Assembly (NCBI RefSeq): GCF_035594125.1 | Contig: NC_087190.1 | Location: 5,871,501-5,935,500, forward strand | Source of the DNA: Scylla paramamosain | Taxonomy: Eukaryota; Arthropoda; Malacostraca; Decapoda; Portunidae | DNA length: 64,000 nucleotides | Direction of reading: 5' to 3' | Shown: piece after piece, positions 21,318 to 32,967 of the stretch | Layout: each line of letters starts with the position of its first letter | Numbering within the stretch: the stretch's first letter is position 1 | Notes under the pieces: generated by a model | Seen by the model: the letters and a program-made list of their open reading frames with translations, nothing else | Told to the model about the DNA's origin: nothing | Database searches by the model: none | Position numbers and translations under genes: made by a program

Positions 21318-21819
21318 CTGTAGTAAAGGTAGATATATAAGCTATTATTTCATGAGACTGAGCTGCTCGTCTCATAAGGTCTTTTCAGAGTTGGTACTTA
21401 AATATTCCTTCATGAAAGAAAACACTATAATATTGTATAAGGATGTGGTTGCAAGTGCCTCTGTGGTGCTTTGCCGCACATCTGTAGATTTGTGGGTTTA
21501 ATGATTTGGTCAGACATGGGGCAGCTGGTCAACATTTGACGTAGGTGTTCATCTTTCAAATCATTTATAAATAATGGCGGTTATCGTACAGCATGGCAAC
21601 ATTTGATCAAGGTCATTTCACCCCTCCTGTCTGGCTAACGGGAACATGTTTTAAAAATCACCTATTTAGCAGCTTGCTCCGTGAGCCATCAGCGGGGCAT
21701 TGCAGATTAACGGTCAGGGATCTGTGTCGTGGGTAGTGACATTGTCTTGGAGACGATGCAAGCACGATTTGTCAGAATCTGAGCGATATTTTGCGCATCT
21801 TGTGTTTGCTTAATGGACA

Positions 21820-22936
21820 ATGGCACATAAACCACAAATCACTCAAGACAAAATCTGTCGTATTTACGCCTTACATAAGGCCGGAATTGGCGCAAATGTT
21901 ATTCAACAACAGACTGGTGTGCCTCAACGTACTGTTGAACGCTGGCTGCAGCGATGCCGGGCCGCCAAAAATTATGCAGTACCAGCCCACCATCAAAACC
22001 TGGTTGGCCAAAAAAAGTAAATAAAAGGACTCTAACTGTGTTGAAGTGTGACTTGAGTATTAGACCTGTAAGTACAGCACGTGAGCTAAAAGAAAATAAT
22101 CCAGGTCTACTGGGTAATGTGTCTCGCAGGAGAGTATCACGTTACTGTAGAAAAGAGCTTGATCTCCCTTCCCCGCACTGCCGTGAGGAAACCTTTGCTC
22201 ACTCCACGGCACATTGAAAACAGGCTCAGTTTTGCCAAGAAATACATTTAGTGGCCCATAGAGAAAAAAAACGTTGTGTACTGTGTAGTGATGAAAGTGT
22301 TTTCACAGTATCTGGGACACAGTTTGCAGGAGTGCGTAGACCAAAAGGATCTGACCGGTACGACCCAAAATACACGGTAAAAACGGCAAAACATCCAGAT
22401 TCAGTTATGGTTTGGGGAGCATTCACATACTTTGGTGTTGGCGATTTGGTCTTTTTTGAAAAGAGAGTCAGTGAACAGCGAACGGTACTTAGAACTGTTA
22501 TATGACAATTTAGAGGAGTGTTATGTGAAGTGAAAAGCAGAATGTTTCATGCAAGATGGGGCTCCCTGCCACATGAGCAAACAAGTAGAGTGGTTGAACA
22601 ATAATTGTGACTTGGATTACATTAAGGATTGGCCTGCCAACAGTCCTGATCTTAATTAGGATTAAGATCAGGACTGTTGGCAGGCCAATCCTTAATGTAA
22701 TCCAAGTCACAATTATTGTTCAACCACTCTACTTGTTTGCTCATGTGGCAGGGAGCCCCATCGAGAACTTGTGGTTTTTTCTGAAAAATGAGATCAAGAA
22801 AGAGGACACTAGTTCACTGCCGAAACTGAAAGCTGCACTGCAACGAGTGTGGGAAAGTCTTCCACAAGATAAACTGCAAGGCCTCGTTGACTCCTCGTCC
22901 TCGTTGTCTACAGGAAGTCATGAAGAAGGGAAATAA
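21820..22936 (+). pseudogene. Tc1-like transposase, broken
   Basis: N-terminal helix-turn-helix (21820-22020): ITQDKICRIYALHKAGIGAN, QQQTGVPQRTVERWLQRC. Second HTH region in another frame (RRRVSRYCRKELDL). Catalytic part: CVLCSDESVFTVSG (first Asp), WGAF, MQDGAPCHMSKQVEW (second Asp), DWPANSPDLN and IENLWFFLKNEI (Glu). About 35 residues would separate the second Asp and Glu, in the Tc1 DDE range, but a 102-bp inverted duplication splits them. Additional stops after VGQKK, TAH and LRTVI. It would have cut and pasted its own TIRs. Confidence 0.8.
22555..22762. repeat. Perfect 102-bp inverted duplication, 4-nt loop
   Basis: Left arm 22555-22656, loop TAGG 22657-22660, right arm 22661-22762. I compared the arms base by base and saw no mismatch. 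It falls between PDLN and PIEN of the Tc1 transposase, so it arose inside the element. Confidence 0.95.
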
Positions 22937-23195
22937 TACACGATGGTGAGTAAAATACATTTTATTGTTATTTTGTTACTGATGCGATGGTTACCACGAA
23001 CCGCCGACATTATTATTGTTTACAATCCGCCACTATTTATGGCCTCGCCTGTATTTGATGAATGGGTACGTGGGGAAAAGATATGCAACACGGTGTTATT
23101 CCAGTCATGCGCCCCGAGGTAGTAAGTTTTGACCTGCCACAAGCTACAGGAAAAGTGACGATGAGCACCGAACCAACGCTTGACATGCTTCTTGA

Positions 23196-23325
<130 letters not shown>

Positions 23326-24023
23326 TTTTTTTTCCAAATTGACAATAAAAAAAAATCAGGCAACTAAAACTCACCTTTTCAGTACATTATTTATTTACTT
23401 ATTTATTTATTATTTATTATTAATTTTTTTTTTCATGTGATGCAGCAGTCCAAAGACTTTACATCTTTCCATCAATTGCTGTTTCAAATTTTACTGTTGA
23501 TATAGTATACTAGAAATATTATATACTAAAATAACAGGATTCAAAATACTATCACCATTGATGCATCACAAGAATGTATTACTAAATGCAAGAAAATATA
23601 AGTATAACAAGATTATAAAGTATAAAGATTAAGAACAGAAAAATATCTAAAAAATTTCTTAAGTATGTGAAAACAAAAAATTAATTTCCTGCACAGAAGC
23701 TCCTTGGCTTGAAACTGTTATAGCCTTGCTGTTTCATTACAGCACTACAAACAATATTTTCACTTTTCATCAGATCCAACGCCTGTGTTCTACATAAAAC
23801 CATATATATAAAGTAGCTGTCATATATTTCTTTCCAAGCTGTTGGCTGTTGCTGCTCTTCTATGACAACTTTTCGCACTCCTCTTATTGTCCAAGGTACC
23901 TCCTAGGGAATTGGACTGCTTTAACTCTTTTATTGTTGAGCTACTTATCTCACATGTCTTCTCAGTCTCTGCTAACGGTCCTTGTTCCTCCTTACAATGC
24001 ATGGGTATGAAAGTGAAACTGCT

Positions 24024-24224
24024 CTATTGAACTCTATCCTCAAGATCTCTTCTGGCAGCATCTATCATAGTGAGTTGCTCTTGGTGAGCCAACTGTTTCT
24101 GTGTAGACATTGAAGTACCTTTATGTTGACTGATTCTTTGTGTTATATTCCTCTTGGTTTCTCCAATATATCGAGTCTTGCAACTCGAACAAGTAATTTC
24201 ATATGATGTTAGAGATAAGTCCAA
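24024..24224 (-). pseudogene. GIY-YIG endonuclease domain of the Penelope-like element
   Basis: YEITCSSCKTRYIGETKRNI has the paired Cys, the YIG signature and T/R of GIY-YIG nucleases; RISQHKG is the downstream His motif. In Penelope elements this domain nicks the target. The frame ends near DRVQ. Confidence 0.8.
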
Positions 24225-24557
24225 TAGGAATACTGTCTTTGAGAGAAAAAAAAAAAAGCAATAATAAACGTTGGTAAAAATAAAAAAAATAAATTAAATA
24301 AATAAAACAAATAAATAAAAGAAAAAATGGTGTCAGGTTATTGTGTTTTAAGTACGGTAGTTAGTCTCTTTCTAATAGTACAGCTAAGATGTCCATCGTA
24401 AGATAATTTTATGTATTTCTTGACACGCGTGTCATCTCTGTGTCATTAGAGGAAGACTGACTAAATATGTTTTCTAAAAAAATAGTGGATAGTTTTATCA
24501 ATGCTGCTGAACGGGAAGCCATTATTGCGGAAAGATGTCCTTAAGTTGACCTCATGA

Positions 24558-24809
24558 TCAAAAAACAAACCAGTTAGAAGATACAGCGTAGCATCGATAT
24601 AAGAGGGTTTTTATAGCATTAATCTTAAACGATCGAGGGATGAGAGATAAATAATTAATCCCCAAATCTGTGAAAGTTGGTCTGCGGTAAACTGCAGTAT
24701 GTAGATGGTTGTTATTACGAGTCACAAATGCATCCAGAAACGGGATAAAATTATTGTTTTCTGTGTCACACGTTAATTCAATATTAGGGTGTTTGGAGTT
24801 TAAATACAT
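24558..24809 (-). pseudogene. Penelope-like RT C-terminal region
   Basis: YLNSKHPNIELTCDTENNN, FIPFLDAFVTRNNNHLHTAV and YRRPTFTDLGINYLSLIP match the conserved IPFLD...VYRKPTFT...N...IP region that follows YxDD in Penelope elements. Confidence 0.8.
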
Positions 24810-25053
24810 AACTTAGAAATTTAGGGATGTGTTAAGAGTGTGTAAATAGAAGAAAGGGGTCATCAACATATCTTCTGTAAAACATAGATATAAATTCACT
24901 TAGGACATTCGTTTAACCACTTGGTTTCATGACAAAAAAAAATAAAAAAAACATTAACAAGAGTGGGGCCAAGGCAAGAACCCATAGCCACACCGCCAAT
25001 TTGGACATATAGTTTATTGTTGAAAAAGAAGGGAGAGTCTTTAATTGCCAAGG

Positions 25054-25281
25054 CTAATATTTTCTTTTTTTTTCTATTATAATTAAGGTGTCATGGTTCT
25101 TAAATAGTTCACCACAAATGATTTGAATGGTTTCATCAAGGGGAATATTAGCGAAAAGTGACTTAATATCAAAACTAGCCATGGCAGTATTATAAGGTTC
25201 TAATTTATTCATTTCTTTAACGAAATCAAGAGATTTTTTTAAGTTAAACTTATTTGATGTTAGTGGTTCTAGTATGTGCAC
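25054..25281 (-). pseudogene. Penelope-like RT palm fragment
   Basis: MASFDIKSLFANIPLDETIQ is the motif A region (catalytic Asp in FDIKSLF) and is diagnostic for Penelope-type RT. YVDD of the following palm is lost here but present in the related fragment at 28090-28130. Confidence 0.8.
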
Positions 25282-25544
25282 GAAATATTTAGCTAATTAA
25301 TAATTAAGTGTGTTAATGGTGCTGAGAATGGGTCTAATAGGGTTGCCGACTTTGTGAGTTTTCGGAAGGAAATAAATGATGCCTGCAGACGAGCCACTTG
25401 TGAAAAGGTGGTTAAAAATATCTTTAGTGATAACCTTCAGTTTAAGATGTCTCAGAAGTTTAGCTAGCTTGTCTTCAAATTTGGTAATGTAATGGAAAGA
25501 TTATCTTTAATTAATTCAAACTTAGAACAATCACTTAAAATTTA

Positions 25545-25823
25545 TTAAACTTCCATGCGGTAATCTTTTTTATTCATAACAACTGTGCCACGGCACTTGT
25601 CTGGTTTAGCGATAATAATGAAGTCATCGGATTTTAATTTAATTAGAGAATCATACAGAGCTTGTGGTAATTTCAGTAAAGAACGTTTAACTGTGTTGAA
25701 ATCTTGGAATGAGAAGTGAGCAACTGAAGAGATGTCCTTAATTAAAATTCCCCATTCCTTGGGGTTATATGGCGGGTATTTAAATGTACTGATGAAATGT
25801 TCGAAGGCAAGGAAAAGACTCAC
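25545..25823 (-). pseudogene. Penelope-like N-terminal RT region
   Basis: 92 codons: [56 protein letters not shown]. The KPDKG-x-G-VVxxNxxDY motif of Penelope RTs is kept, with Cys instead of Gly. Confidence 0.75.
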
Positions 25824-25866
25824 GAAGTTAATTCACTGCTTACCTCATCTATAACTCGGAACCTGT

Positions 25867-26115
<249 letters not shown>

Positions 26116-26354
26116 ATTGACAAAAAAAAACACCAAAAAACACACTAATTTTTTTCTAACATTGTACATATTAAAATTCAGTTCTATATCATACTGATAA
26201 ATAAACTCTATATATGTACATATACTTAAAAAAAATGTAAAAGTAGTCAAGCCTGACCCGTTAATTTCCTGTACAATACAAGTTAACACAGGCTTTGTGC
26301 AACCGGACCAATCTGTATCAGCATAACCTCAACAAGTGCCTGTTCTTCAGTAAC

Positions 26355-26681
26355 AGAACGTGTCAAAATCTTTCAAAATCTAACTTCCCTAGTGACTTCT
26401 GGCACCTAGCCAAAAAATCTCCAATAACGTTGCTTTTTCATCTTTCTCTCCTTTATTTCAAACAGATGGCACCACCGCTATCTCATGTACTTCTAAAGCT
26501 GAACTCTTTCCTCAAACCTTTGTTAAAAACTCTACTTTGGATGATTCAGGACTTGTTGCTCCCTGTCCTCCACCCTCCAACTACTTCATGCTACCTATTA
26601 AAATCCTTCGCAGTGGTTTTCCTTGCCCTCGCAGGCCTAAACCCTCGGAAAGCTTATGGACCTGATGGGGTCCCTCCTATT
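26355..26681 (+). mobile_element. LINE family A fragment (linker to RT finger)
   Basis: Plus-strand: CQNLSKSNFPSDFWHLAKKS through [15 protein letters not shown]. It meets the poly(T) of minus-strand copy A4 exactly, giving a head-on junction; its continuation is not seen after A4. Confidence 0.85.
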
Positions 26682-26780
26682 TTTTTTTATGTTGGAGGGA
26701 CACTGACCAAGGGCAACAAAAATCCAATAAAAAAAATGCCCACTGAAATGCCAGTCCCAGAAAAGGGCCCAAAGCGGTAG

Positions 26781-27002
26781 TCAAAAATTAAAGGATAGGT
26801 GTCTTGAAACCTTCCTCTTGAAGGAATTCAAGTCATAGGAAGGTGAAAATACAGAAGAAGGCAGGGAGTTCCAGAGTTTACCAGAGAAAGGGATGAACGA
26901 TTGAGAATACTGGTTAACTCTTGCCTTAGAGAGGTGAACAGAATAGGAATGAGAGAAAGAAGAAAGTCTTGTGCAGCGAGGCCGCAGGAGGAAGGGAGGC
27001 AT
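26781..27002 (-). pseudogene. Family A C-terminus (copy A4)
   Basis: MPPFLLRPRCTRLSSFSHSY to SFKRKVSRHLSFNF-stop, the normal family C-terminus. Open for 73 codons. Confidence 0.75.
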
Positions 27003-27367
27003 GCATGTAGCAAGATCAGAAGAGCAGTTAGCATGAAAATAGCGGTAGAAGACAGCTAGAGATGCAACATTGCGGTTATGATAGAGGGGCTGAAGACAGT
27101 CCGTTAGAGGAGAGGAGTTGATGAGACGAAAAGCTTTTTATTCCACCCTGTCTAGAAGAGCAGTATGAGTGGAACCTCCCAGACATATGAAACATACTCC
27201 ATACATGGACGGATAAGGCCCTTGTAGAGAGTTAACAGCTAGGGGGGGGGGTGAGAAAAACTAGCGGAGACGTCTCAGAATACCTAATTTCATAGAAGCT
27301 GTTTTAGCTTGAGATGAGATGTGAAGTTTCCAGTTCAGATTATAAGTAAAGGACAGACCGAGGATGT

Positions 27368-27946
27368 TCAGTGTAGAAGAGGGGGACAGTTGAGTGTCAT
27401 TGAAGAAGAGGGGATAATTGTCTGGAAGGTTATGTCGAGTTGATAGATGGAGGAATTGAGTTTTTGAGGCATTGAACAATACCAAGTTTGCTCTCCCCAA
27501 TCAGAAATTTTAGAAAGATCAGAAGTCGGGCGCTCTGTGGCTTCCCTACGTGAAATGTTTACTTCCTGAAGGGTTGGACGTCCATGAAAAGACGTAGAAA
27601 AGTGCAGGGTGGTATCATCAGCATAGGAGTGGATAGGACAAGAAGTTTCGTTTAGAAGAATATTAATGAATAAAAAGAAGAGAGTGGGTGATAGCACGGA
27701 ACCCTGAGGAACACCACTGTTAATAGATTTAGGAGAAGAACAGTGACCGTCTACCACAGCAGCAATAGAACGGTCAGAAAGGAAACTTGAGATGAAGTTA
27801 CAGAGAGAAGGATAGAAGCTGTAGGAGGGTACTTTGGAAATCAAAGCTTTGTGCCAGACTCTATCAAAAGCTTTTGATATGTCCAAGGCAACAGCAAAAG
27901 TTTCACCAAAATCTCTAAAAGAGGAAAACTGCTGTAGGTAATTCAT
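27368..27946 (-). pseudogene. Family A RT palm (copy A4)
   Basis: 192 codons. The first few residues come from the inserted Penelope fragment; then [60 protein letters not shown] frame change near 27495 (GEQTWYC instead of GRANLVL) comes from one lost base. Confidence 0.8.
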
Positions 27947-28274
27947 TATTATTACGAGTTACCATTTCATCCAAAAAACGTGATAGAACAATTGTTTTCT
28001 GTGTCACATGTGAATTCAGTATTAGTATTGTAGCTAAGTATTAGTAGTATTAGTAGCTAAGAAATTTAGGAATGTGTTGAGAGTGAATAAAAGAAAGATG
28101 TCATCAACGTATCTCCTGAAAAAAATAAATAAATAAATAGATAAATAATCAAGTTTAAATTCACTACAGCATTCATTTAACCAACTAATTTCGTGGTGAA
28201 ATAAGAAAGGATTGGCACTGACAAAGACACCAACCCACGTAATAAATGAAGAAAGAATGACGAGAATGAAGAGA
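27926..28274 (-). mobile_element. Penelope-like fragment inserted in A4
   Basis: Resembles 24690-25000 in the same orientation and encodes RRYVDDIFLLF (catalytic YVDD) and WLNECCSEFKL. Family A sequence resumes cleanly on both sides (...CTAAAAGAGGA | ATGACCAAGACTCAG). Confidence 0.8.
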
Positions 28275-28696
28275 ATGACCAAGACTCAGTAAGGAAAGCC
28301 AGAAGATCATCAGTAGAGCGGCCTTTATGGAACCCATAATGGCGATCAGAGAGAAGGTTGTAAAGTGATAGATGTTTAAGAATCTTCCTGTTGAGCATTG
28401 ATTAAAAAACTTAAGATAGGCAGGAAATAAAAGCAATAGGACGGTAGTATGAGGGATTAGAACGGTCACCCTTTTTAGGAACGGGCTGAATGTAGGCAAA
28501 CTTCCAGCAAGAAGGAAAGGTAGATGTTGACTGACAGAGCTGAAAGAGTTTAACTAGGCAAGGTGCAAACACGGATGGACAGTTTCGGAGAACAATAGGA
28601 GGGACCCCATCAGGTCCATAAGCCTTCTGAGAGTTTAGGCCAGCAAGGGGATGGAAAACATCATTGCGAAGAATTTTAATAGGTTGCATGAAGTAG

Positions 28697-29326
28697 TCAG
28701 AGGGTGGAGGAGAGAGAGGAACAAGCCCAGAATCGTCCAAATGCGAAGAGTTCAGCTTTAGAAATAGATGTGTTAGCACTGGTGCCATCTGGTTGAAATA
28801 AAGAAGCGAAAGAAGAAGAAGCAAAGTTATTGGAGATATTTTTGGCTAGATACCAGAAGTCACGAGGGAAGTTAGATCTTGAAAGGTTATGACACTTTCT
28901 GTTAATGAAGGAATTTTTGGCTAGTTGGAAAACAGGCTTGGCATAGTTCCGGGCAGAAATATAAAGTGTATGAGATTCTGGTGATGGAAGGCTTAAGTAC
29001 TTTTTGTGGGCCACCTCTCTATAATGTATAGCACGAGAACAAGCTGTGTTAAACCAAGGTTTGGAAGGTTTAGGTCGAGAAAAAGAGTGAGGAATGTACG
29101 TCTCCATGCCAGATACTATCACCTCTGTTATGCGCTCAGCACACAAAGACGGGTCTCTGACACGGAAGCAGTAGTCAGTCCCAGGAAAATCATCAAAATA
29201 CCTCCTCAGGTCCCCCCAACTAGCAGAGGCAAAACGCCAGAGGCACCTTTGCTTAGGGGAATCCTGAGGAGGGATTGGAGCGATAGGACAAGATACAGAT
29301 ACGAGATTGTGATCGGAGGAGCCCAA
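28697..29326 (-). CDS. Family A endonuclease end and linker (copy A4)
   Basis: 209 codons: [20 protein letters not shown] (catalytic SDH), [60 protein letters not shown]. It shifts frame at AELFAFGRF because of a deletion relative to A3. Confidence 0.8.
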   Translation of the reverse strand: MGSSDHNLVSVSCPIAPIPPQDSPKQRCLWRFASASWGDLRRYFDDFPGTDYCFRVRDPSLCAERITEVIVSGMETYIPHSFSRPKPSKPWFNTACSRAIHYREVAHKKYLSLPSPESHTLYISARNYAKPVFQLAKNSFINRKCHNLSRSNFPRDFWYLAKNISNNFASSSFASLFQPDGTSANTSISKAELFAFGRFWACSSLSSTL

Positions 29327-29440
29327 CGGAGAAGAAAGGGTGACAGCATAAACAGAAGGATTAGAGGTCAGGAAAAGGTAAAAAATGTTGGGCGTATCTC
29401 CAAGACGGTCAGGAATACGAGTAGTGTTGCACCAATTACT

Positions 29441-29764
29441 CTAGGTCGTGGAGGGTAGAAAGTTGAAGGCCAGTTCACCAGGATGGTCAGTGAAACTAGA
29501 GGAAAGCCAAAGCTGGTGGTGAACACTGAAATCTCCAAGAATGGAGATCTCTGCAAAAGGGAAGAGGGTCAGAATGTGCTCCACTTTGGAAGTTAAGTAT
29601 TCAAAGAATTTCTTATAGTCAGAGAAGTTAGGAGAGAGGTATACAGCACAGATAAATTCAGTTTGAGAGTGACTCTGTAGTTGTAGCCAGATGGTGGAAA
29701 ACTCGGAAGATTCAAAAGCGTGGGCACGAGAGCAGGTTAAGTCATTGCGCACATAATGCAACAT
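29441..29764 (-). CDS. Family A endonuclease middle (copy A4)
   Basis: 107 codons: [39 protein letters not shown]. The active-site Asn of GDFN is replaced by Ser here. Confidence 0.7.
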   Translation of the reverse strand: MLHYVRNDLTCSRAHAFESSEFSTIWLQLQSHSQTEFICAVYLSPNFSDYKKFFEYLTSKVEHILTLFPFAEISILGDFSVHHQLWLSSSFTDHPGELAFNFLPSTT

Positions 29765-30066
29765 CCAGCTTTGGATCGAAAATGAAGATAGAGAAAGAAG
29801 GAGGGAACAGAAAAGGGGCTACTGTCAGTTGCCTCAGACACCTGAGTTTCAGTGAGGAAAAGAAGATGAGGTTTAGAAGAGGAGAGGTGGTGTTCTACAG
29901 AATGAAAATTAGATCTTAGACTGCGAATGTTGCAGAAGTTAATGAAGAGAAAGTTGAGGGGGCTGTCAAGACACTTACGGTCATCGACAGAAAGGCAGTC
30001 CGACCTGGGGACATTTATGGTCCCCTCCCCTGATGGGGATTCCGAGGCTGGTGTAGGAGTCGCCAT
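29737..30066 (-). CDS. Family A protein N-terminus (copy A4)
   Basis: Begins [20 protein letters not shown] at the shared ATG; 109 codons to the frameshift near 29755. Confidence 0.8.
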   Translation of the reverse strand: MATPTPASESPSGEGTINVPRSDCLSVDDRKCLDSPLNFLFINFCNIRSLRSNFHSVEHHLSSSKPHLLFLTETQVSEATDSSPFSVPSFFLYLHFRSKAGCCIMCAMT

Positions 30067-30302
30067 GATAATTTTGAAGTTTCTGAGTGAAGGGTGTGTG
30101 TGTTATTAGGTGCTCGTAGTTTTGTGTGGAGGAAGACAGTAGAGGGCAGGCTGTAACTGCCCCCTTGTGTTGTGAGACACAAAGGAAAACGTTCAGTGAG
30201 GTCACAGCTGGGTTTAATGATAAGTTCACAGCACTCCCTCAACAGTGCTTTAGACCTCACTGGGAGTAATTATCGTTTCGGCAGGTGTTTACTGTCTCAA
30301 TT

Positions 30303-30455
30303 AAGAGAAGCATAGGGGAAAAAGCACACAAGCTCTCTCTCTCTCTTTCTCTCTCGCACAGCGAGACAGGTTCATCTTCCTCAAATGTCAGTGTCATAGG
30401 GAGAGCTGTGTTCCTGCTGGTGCAGTTGCAACTTACTGAGTTGTAAGTATGAATG
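30303..30455 (+). mobile_element. Diverged family E 3' UTR fragment
   Basis: AAAAAGCACACAAGCTCTCT, then GACAGGTTCATCTTCCTCA, GTGTCATAGGGAGAGCTGTG and TCCTGCTGGTGCAGTTG parallel the E repeat at 51000-51100 and 56410-56570. Clearly older. Confidence 0.6.
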
Positions 30456-30786
30456 AGTGAACGAGTGTCGGGCGAGTGTCAGTTGTTTTTGCACGACTTG
30501 CTCATAAAAGTTAAAACTGCCTAAGGGAGAGTGAGTCTATGACCGTCATCCTCATGAATAAATAAAGATCTTATTTTTTTTCAAATATTCAAAATAACTT
30601 ACTTGCACGTTGTACTCCAACCCTTCCTCTCTCACATTATAACGTAATATTTTTACAGGCACCAAGTTTTTTCAAAGGCAGCGTGATGAAGGTGCACATA
30701 TCACGTTTGTACCTACTTTGCAGCGTCAGAGCATAGAGAACGGAGGTGTACATCTCACTTATTAAGCCTAAATTTCACGAAAAACA

Positions 30787-31620
30787 ATGGCATCCAAGCG
30801 GAATAGAACAGCTCCAGCGTGGACGTACATGGAACAGACGTCTGACGTCGTTGTGTGCTTGGTGTGTAAAGATAAGCTGAAGTACAGTGGAAGTACATCG
30901 AACATGATGAAACACCTGGGCACCTGACATCGCATTGAATATGTGGAGTTCAGGGAGGATGCAGATATGGAAATTGCTGCCAAACACCCCAGACCATCCA
31001 CCTCTACTCAACCAACACTGATCGAGGCCATCACTAGGGCTCAGCCCTATAAGAATGACTCGAATAAAAAGAAAGAACTTGACGCTCTGGTTGTAAGGAT
31101 GATAGTGGAAGACTTACAACCACTATGTTGTTGAAGACAAGGGGTTCAAGAGATCAGTAAATGGACTCAACTCCAGATATGACTTGCCAAGCCGCAGAGA
31201 AATAGGTAGGACTCTTACATTTTATTTACAATAGAGAGGTAGAGATAGTCCGTCAAGAGCTGGAGGAAGCTAAACGTATTGCTTTAACAACAGACATGTT
31301 ATGGACATCCCAACAAACAAAAGCATTTATCACAGTGACAGCTCACTACATATCCCTAGAGTGGGCCCTCAAGTCTGCTATGGTTGATACTGTTTGTATG
31401 ATTGAGTCCCATACAACAAACAATATTGCAGAAGAGATAAAACTTGTCTACAATAAATGGAACATTTTAGATAAAATTTACTCCATAGTGACTGACAATG
31501 CTGCTAACATGACAGCAGCAATAAAACAAATGAATGTTCGCCACATCCTGTGCTTTGCACACACTGAATCTAGTTGTTCAGGACTCCATTAAGAACACTG
31601 AGGATGTTCAGAAGCTAAAA
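30787..31620 (+). pseudogene. hAT transposase with BED zinc finger, broken
   Basis: Start MASKRNRTAPAWTYMEQTSD followed by VVCLVCKDKLKYSGSTSNMM and KHL, a BED-type C-x2-C...H finger with the last His region altered (TGA). After a gap: ALTTDMLWTSQQTKAFITVT (first catalytic Asp), TTNNIAEEIK, IYSIVTDNAANMTAAI (second Asp, DNAxNM motif), ILCFAHT and, in another frame, the partner LNLVVQDSIK. Typical of the Ac/ZBED group of hAT transposases. Stops and frameshifts throughout; the C-terminal dimerisation region is missing. Confidence 0.75.
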
Positions 31621-31919
31621 AGAAGAAAAAAAAATAAAACAATTGTAATTTTTCCATCACAGCGTGAAGGCTTCTGATAAGCTCATGTAGGTGCAAGAGC
31701 AGCACAAACAGCCTCAAAAAAAAAAAAAAAAAAAAAACTTATTCAGGATGTAGAAACTAGATGGAATTCTACACACTACATGATGGAACGATATTTAGAG
31801 CAACGTGACCACGTGACATACACTCTCTGCTATCTGGGAAAAACTAATATGTGTCTTTTTAACGAGGAGCTTGTAATAATCACTGTCAGTATTCTACATG
31901 AGTCCTGGAACCGCTATAC

Positions 31920-32472
31920 ACTAGTGGTAACCGTCTGAGCAACGAGCTGGCGGCTCCAAGACTTGGTGCTCACAACACGCTCTCTAAACGATTCCCCACG
32001 GAACCGATTCCGTAACCGGCTCTTAGGATCAGCAACCAGGGTAGAACAAAAAATAATGGGTTCAAGCTTGAAAAATTTAGGTTTAGGAAGGAGATAGGAA
32101 AAAATTGGTTCTCAAATAGAGTGGTAGATGAGTGGAACGGACTCAGTAATCATGTAGTTAGTGCTAGGACACTAGAGAGCTTTAAGAGAAGATTAGACAA
32201 GTTTATGGATGGGGATAACAGATGGAAATAGGTAGGAGTGTTTCATACAGGGACTGCCACGTGTAAGCCTGGTCGCTTCTTGCAGCTTCCCTTATTTCTT
32301 ATGTTCTTATGTTCTTATGATAACCGTCCGAGCAGCGCGCCGGCGGTTCCAAGACTGGTACCGGTCCCGCGCGCTCTACACGATTCTCCGCGGAACAGAT
32401 TCCGATGGATCCGCCAGCGCAAGGAATCGATTCCGTGAATACCTGAATTATCGGTTCCTGCCCATCACTAAT
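31920..32472 (+). mobile_element. hAT-type terminal region with duplicated GGAACCG segments
   Basis: Two diverged direct copies (31925-32019 and 32320-32410) of a GC-rich segment with ACCGATTCC-like motifs flank CR1 copy C2. The right end TGCCCATCACTA at 32461-32472, reversed TAGTGATGGGCA, looks like a hAT terminus. No matching left terminus was found. Confidence 0.4.
32022..32318 (+). mobile_element. CR1-type LINE (family C), short 3' copy C2
   Basis: Last ~300 bp: AGGATCAGCAACCAGGGTAG to the tail TTCTTATGTTCTTATGTTCT-TATG with three 8-bp units. 5'-truncated, inserted in the hAT terminal region. Confidence 0.85.
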
Positions 32473-32967
32473 AATCAATGTGTGCAGAACACACACTGGT
32501 GAGGCGCGCGGGTGGTGGGTAGTTTACATCTGTGCTGTCTGAAAAGTAACGGGGAAGCGGGTGTGTCCGCTCTAAAGCGCGGACGCAGGTACATAAGAAC
32601 ATAAGAAATAAGGGAAGCTGCAAGAAGCGACCAGGCTTACACGTGGCAGTCCCTGTATGAAACACACCTACCTATTTCCATCTGCTATCCCCATCCATAA
32701 ACTTGTCTAATCTTCTCTTAAAGCTCTCTAGTGTCCTAGCACTAACTACATGATTACTGAGTCCGTTCCACTCATCTACCACTCTATTTGAGAACCAATT
32801 TTTTCCTATCTCCTTCCTAAACCTAAATTTTTCAAGCTTGAACCCGTTATTTCTTGTTCTACACTGGTTGCTGATCCTAAGAATTTTGCTTACATCTCCC
32901 TTGTTATAACCCTTATACCACTTAAAGACTTCTATCAGGTCCCCTCTTAACCTACGTCTCTCTAGAG

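Larger units (their letters stand above)
21567..23040 (+). mobile_element. Tc1-like DNA transposon, decayed
   Basis: Candidate terminal inverted repeats: ATAAATAATGGCGGTTATCG from 21567 and the complement of ACAATCCGCCACTATTTAT ending at 23040. The TIR match is imperfect. The transposase lies between. The span is 1474 bp, about 1370 without a local inverted duplication, a normal Tc1 size. Confidence 0.65.
23650..25830 (-). mobile_element. Penelope-like retroelement with GIY-YIG endonuclease
   Basis: Minus-strand order: N-terminal 'PDKCRGTVVMNKKDYRMEV' block (25545-25823), RT core (25054-25281), RT C-terminus (24558-24809) and a GIY-YIG domain (24024-24224). This is the canonical Penelope layout. 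Many stops. A related fragment lies at 27926-28274. Confidence 0.85.
26682..30297 (-). mobile_element. LINE family A, full-length copy A4 split by a Penelope fragment
   Basis: 3' end with poly(T)/ATGTTGGAGGGACACTGACC at 26682; 5' end near 30297. The insertion 27926-28274 divides the RT. Without it the element is ~3267 bp, the expected full length. Frameshifted in several places. Confidence 0.92.
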
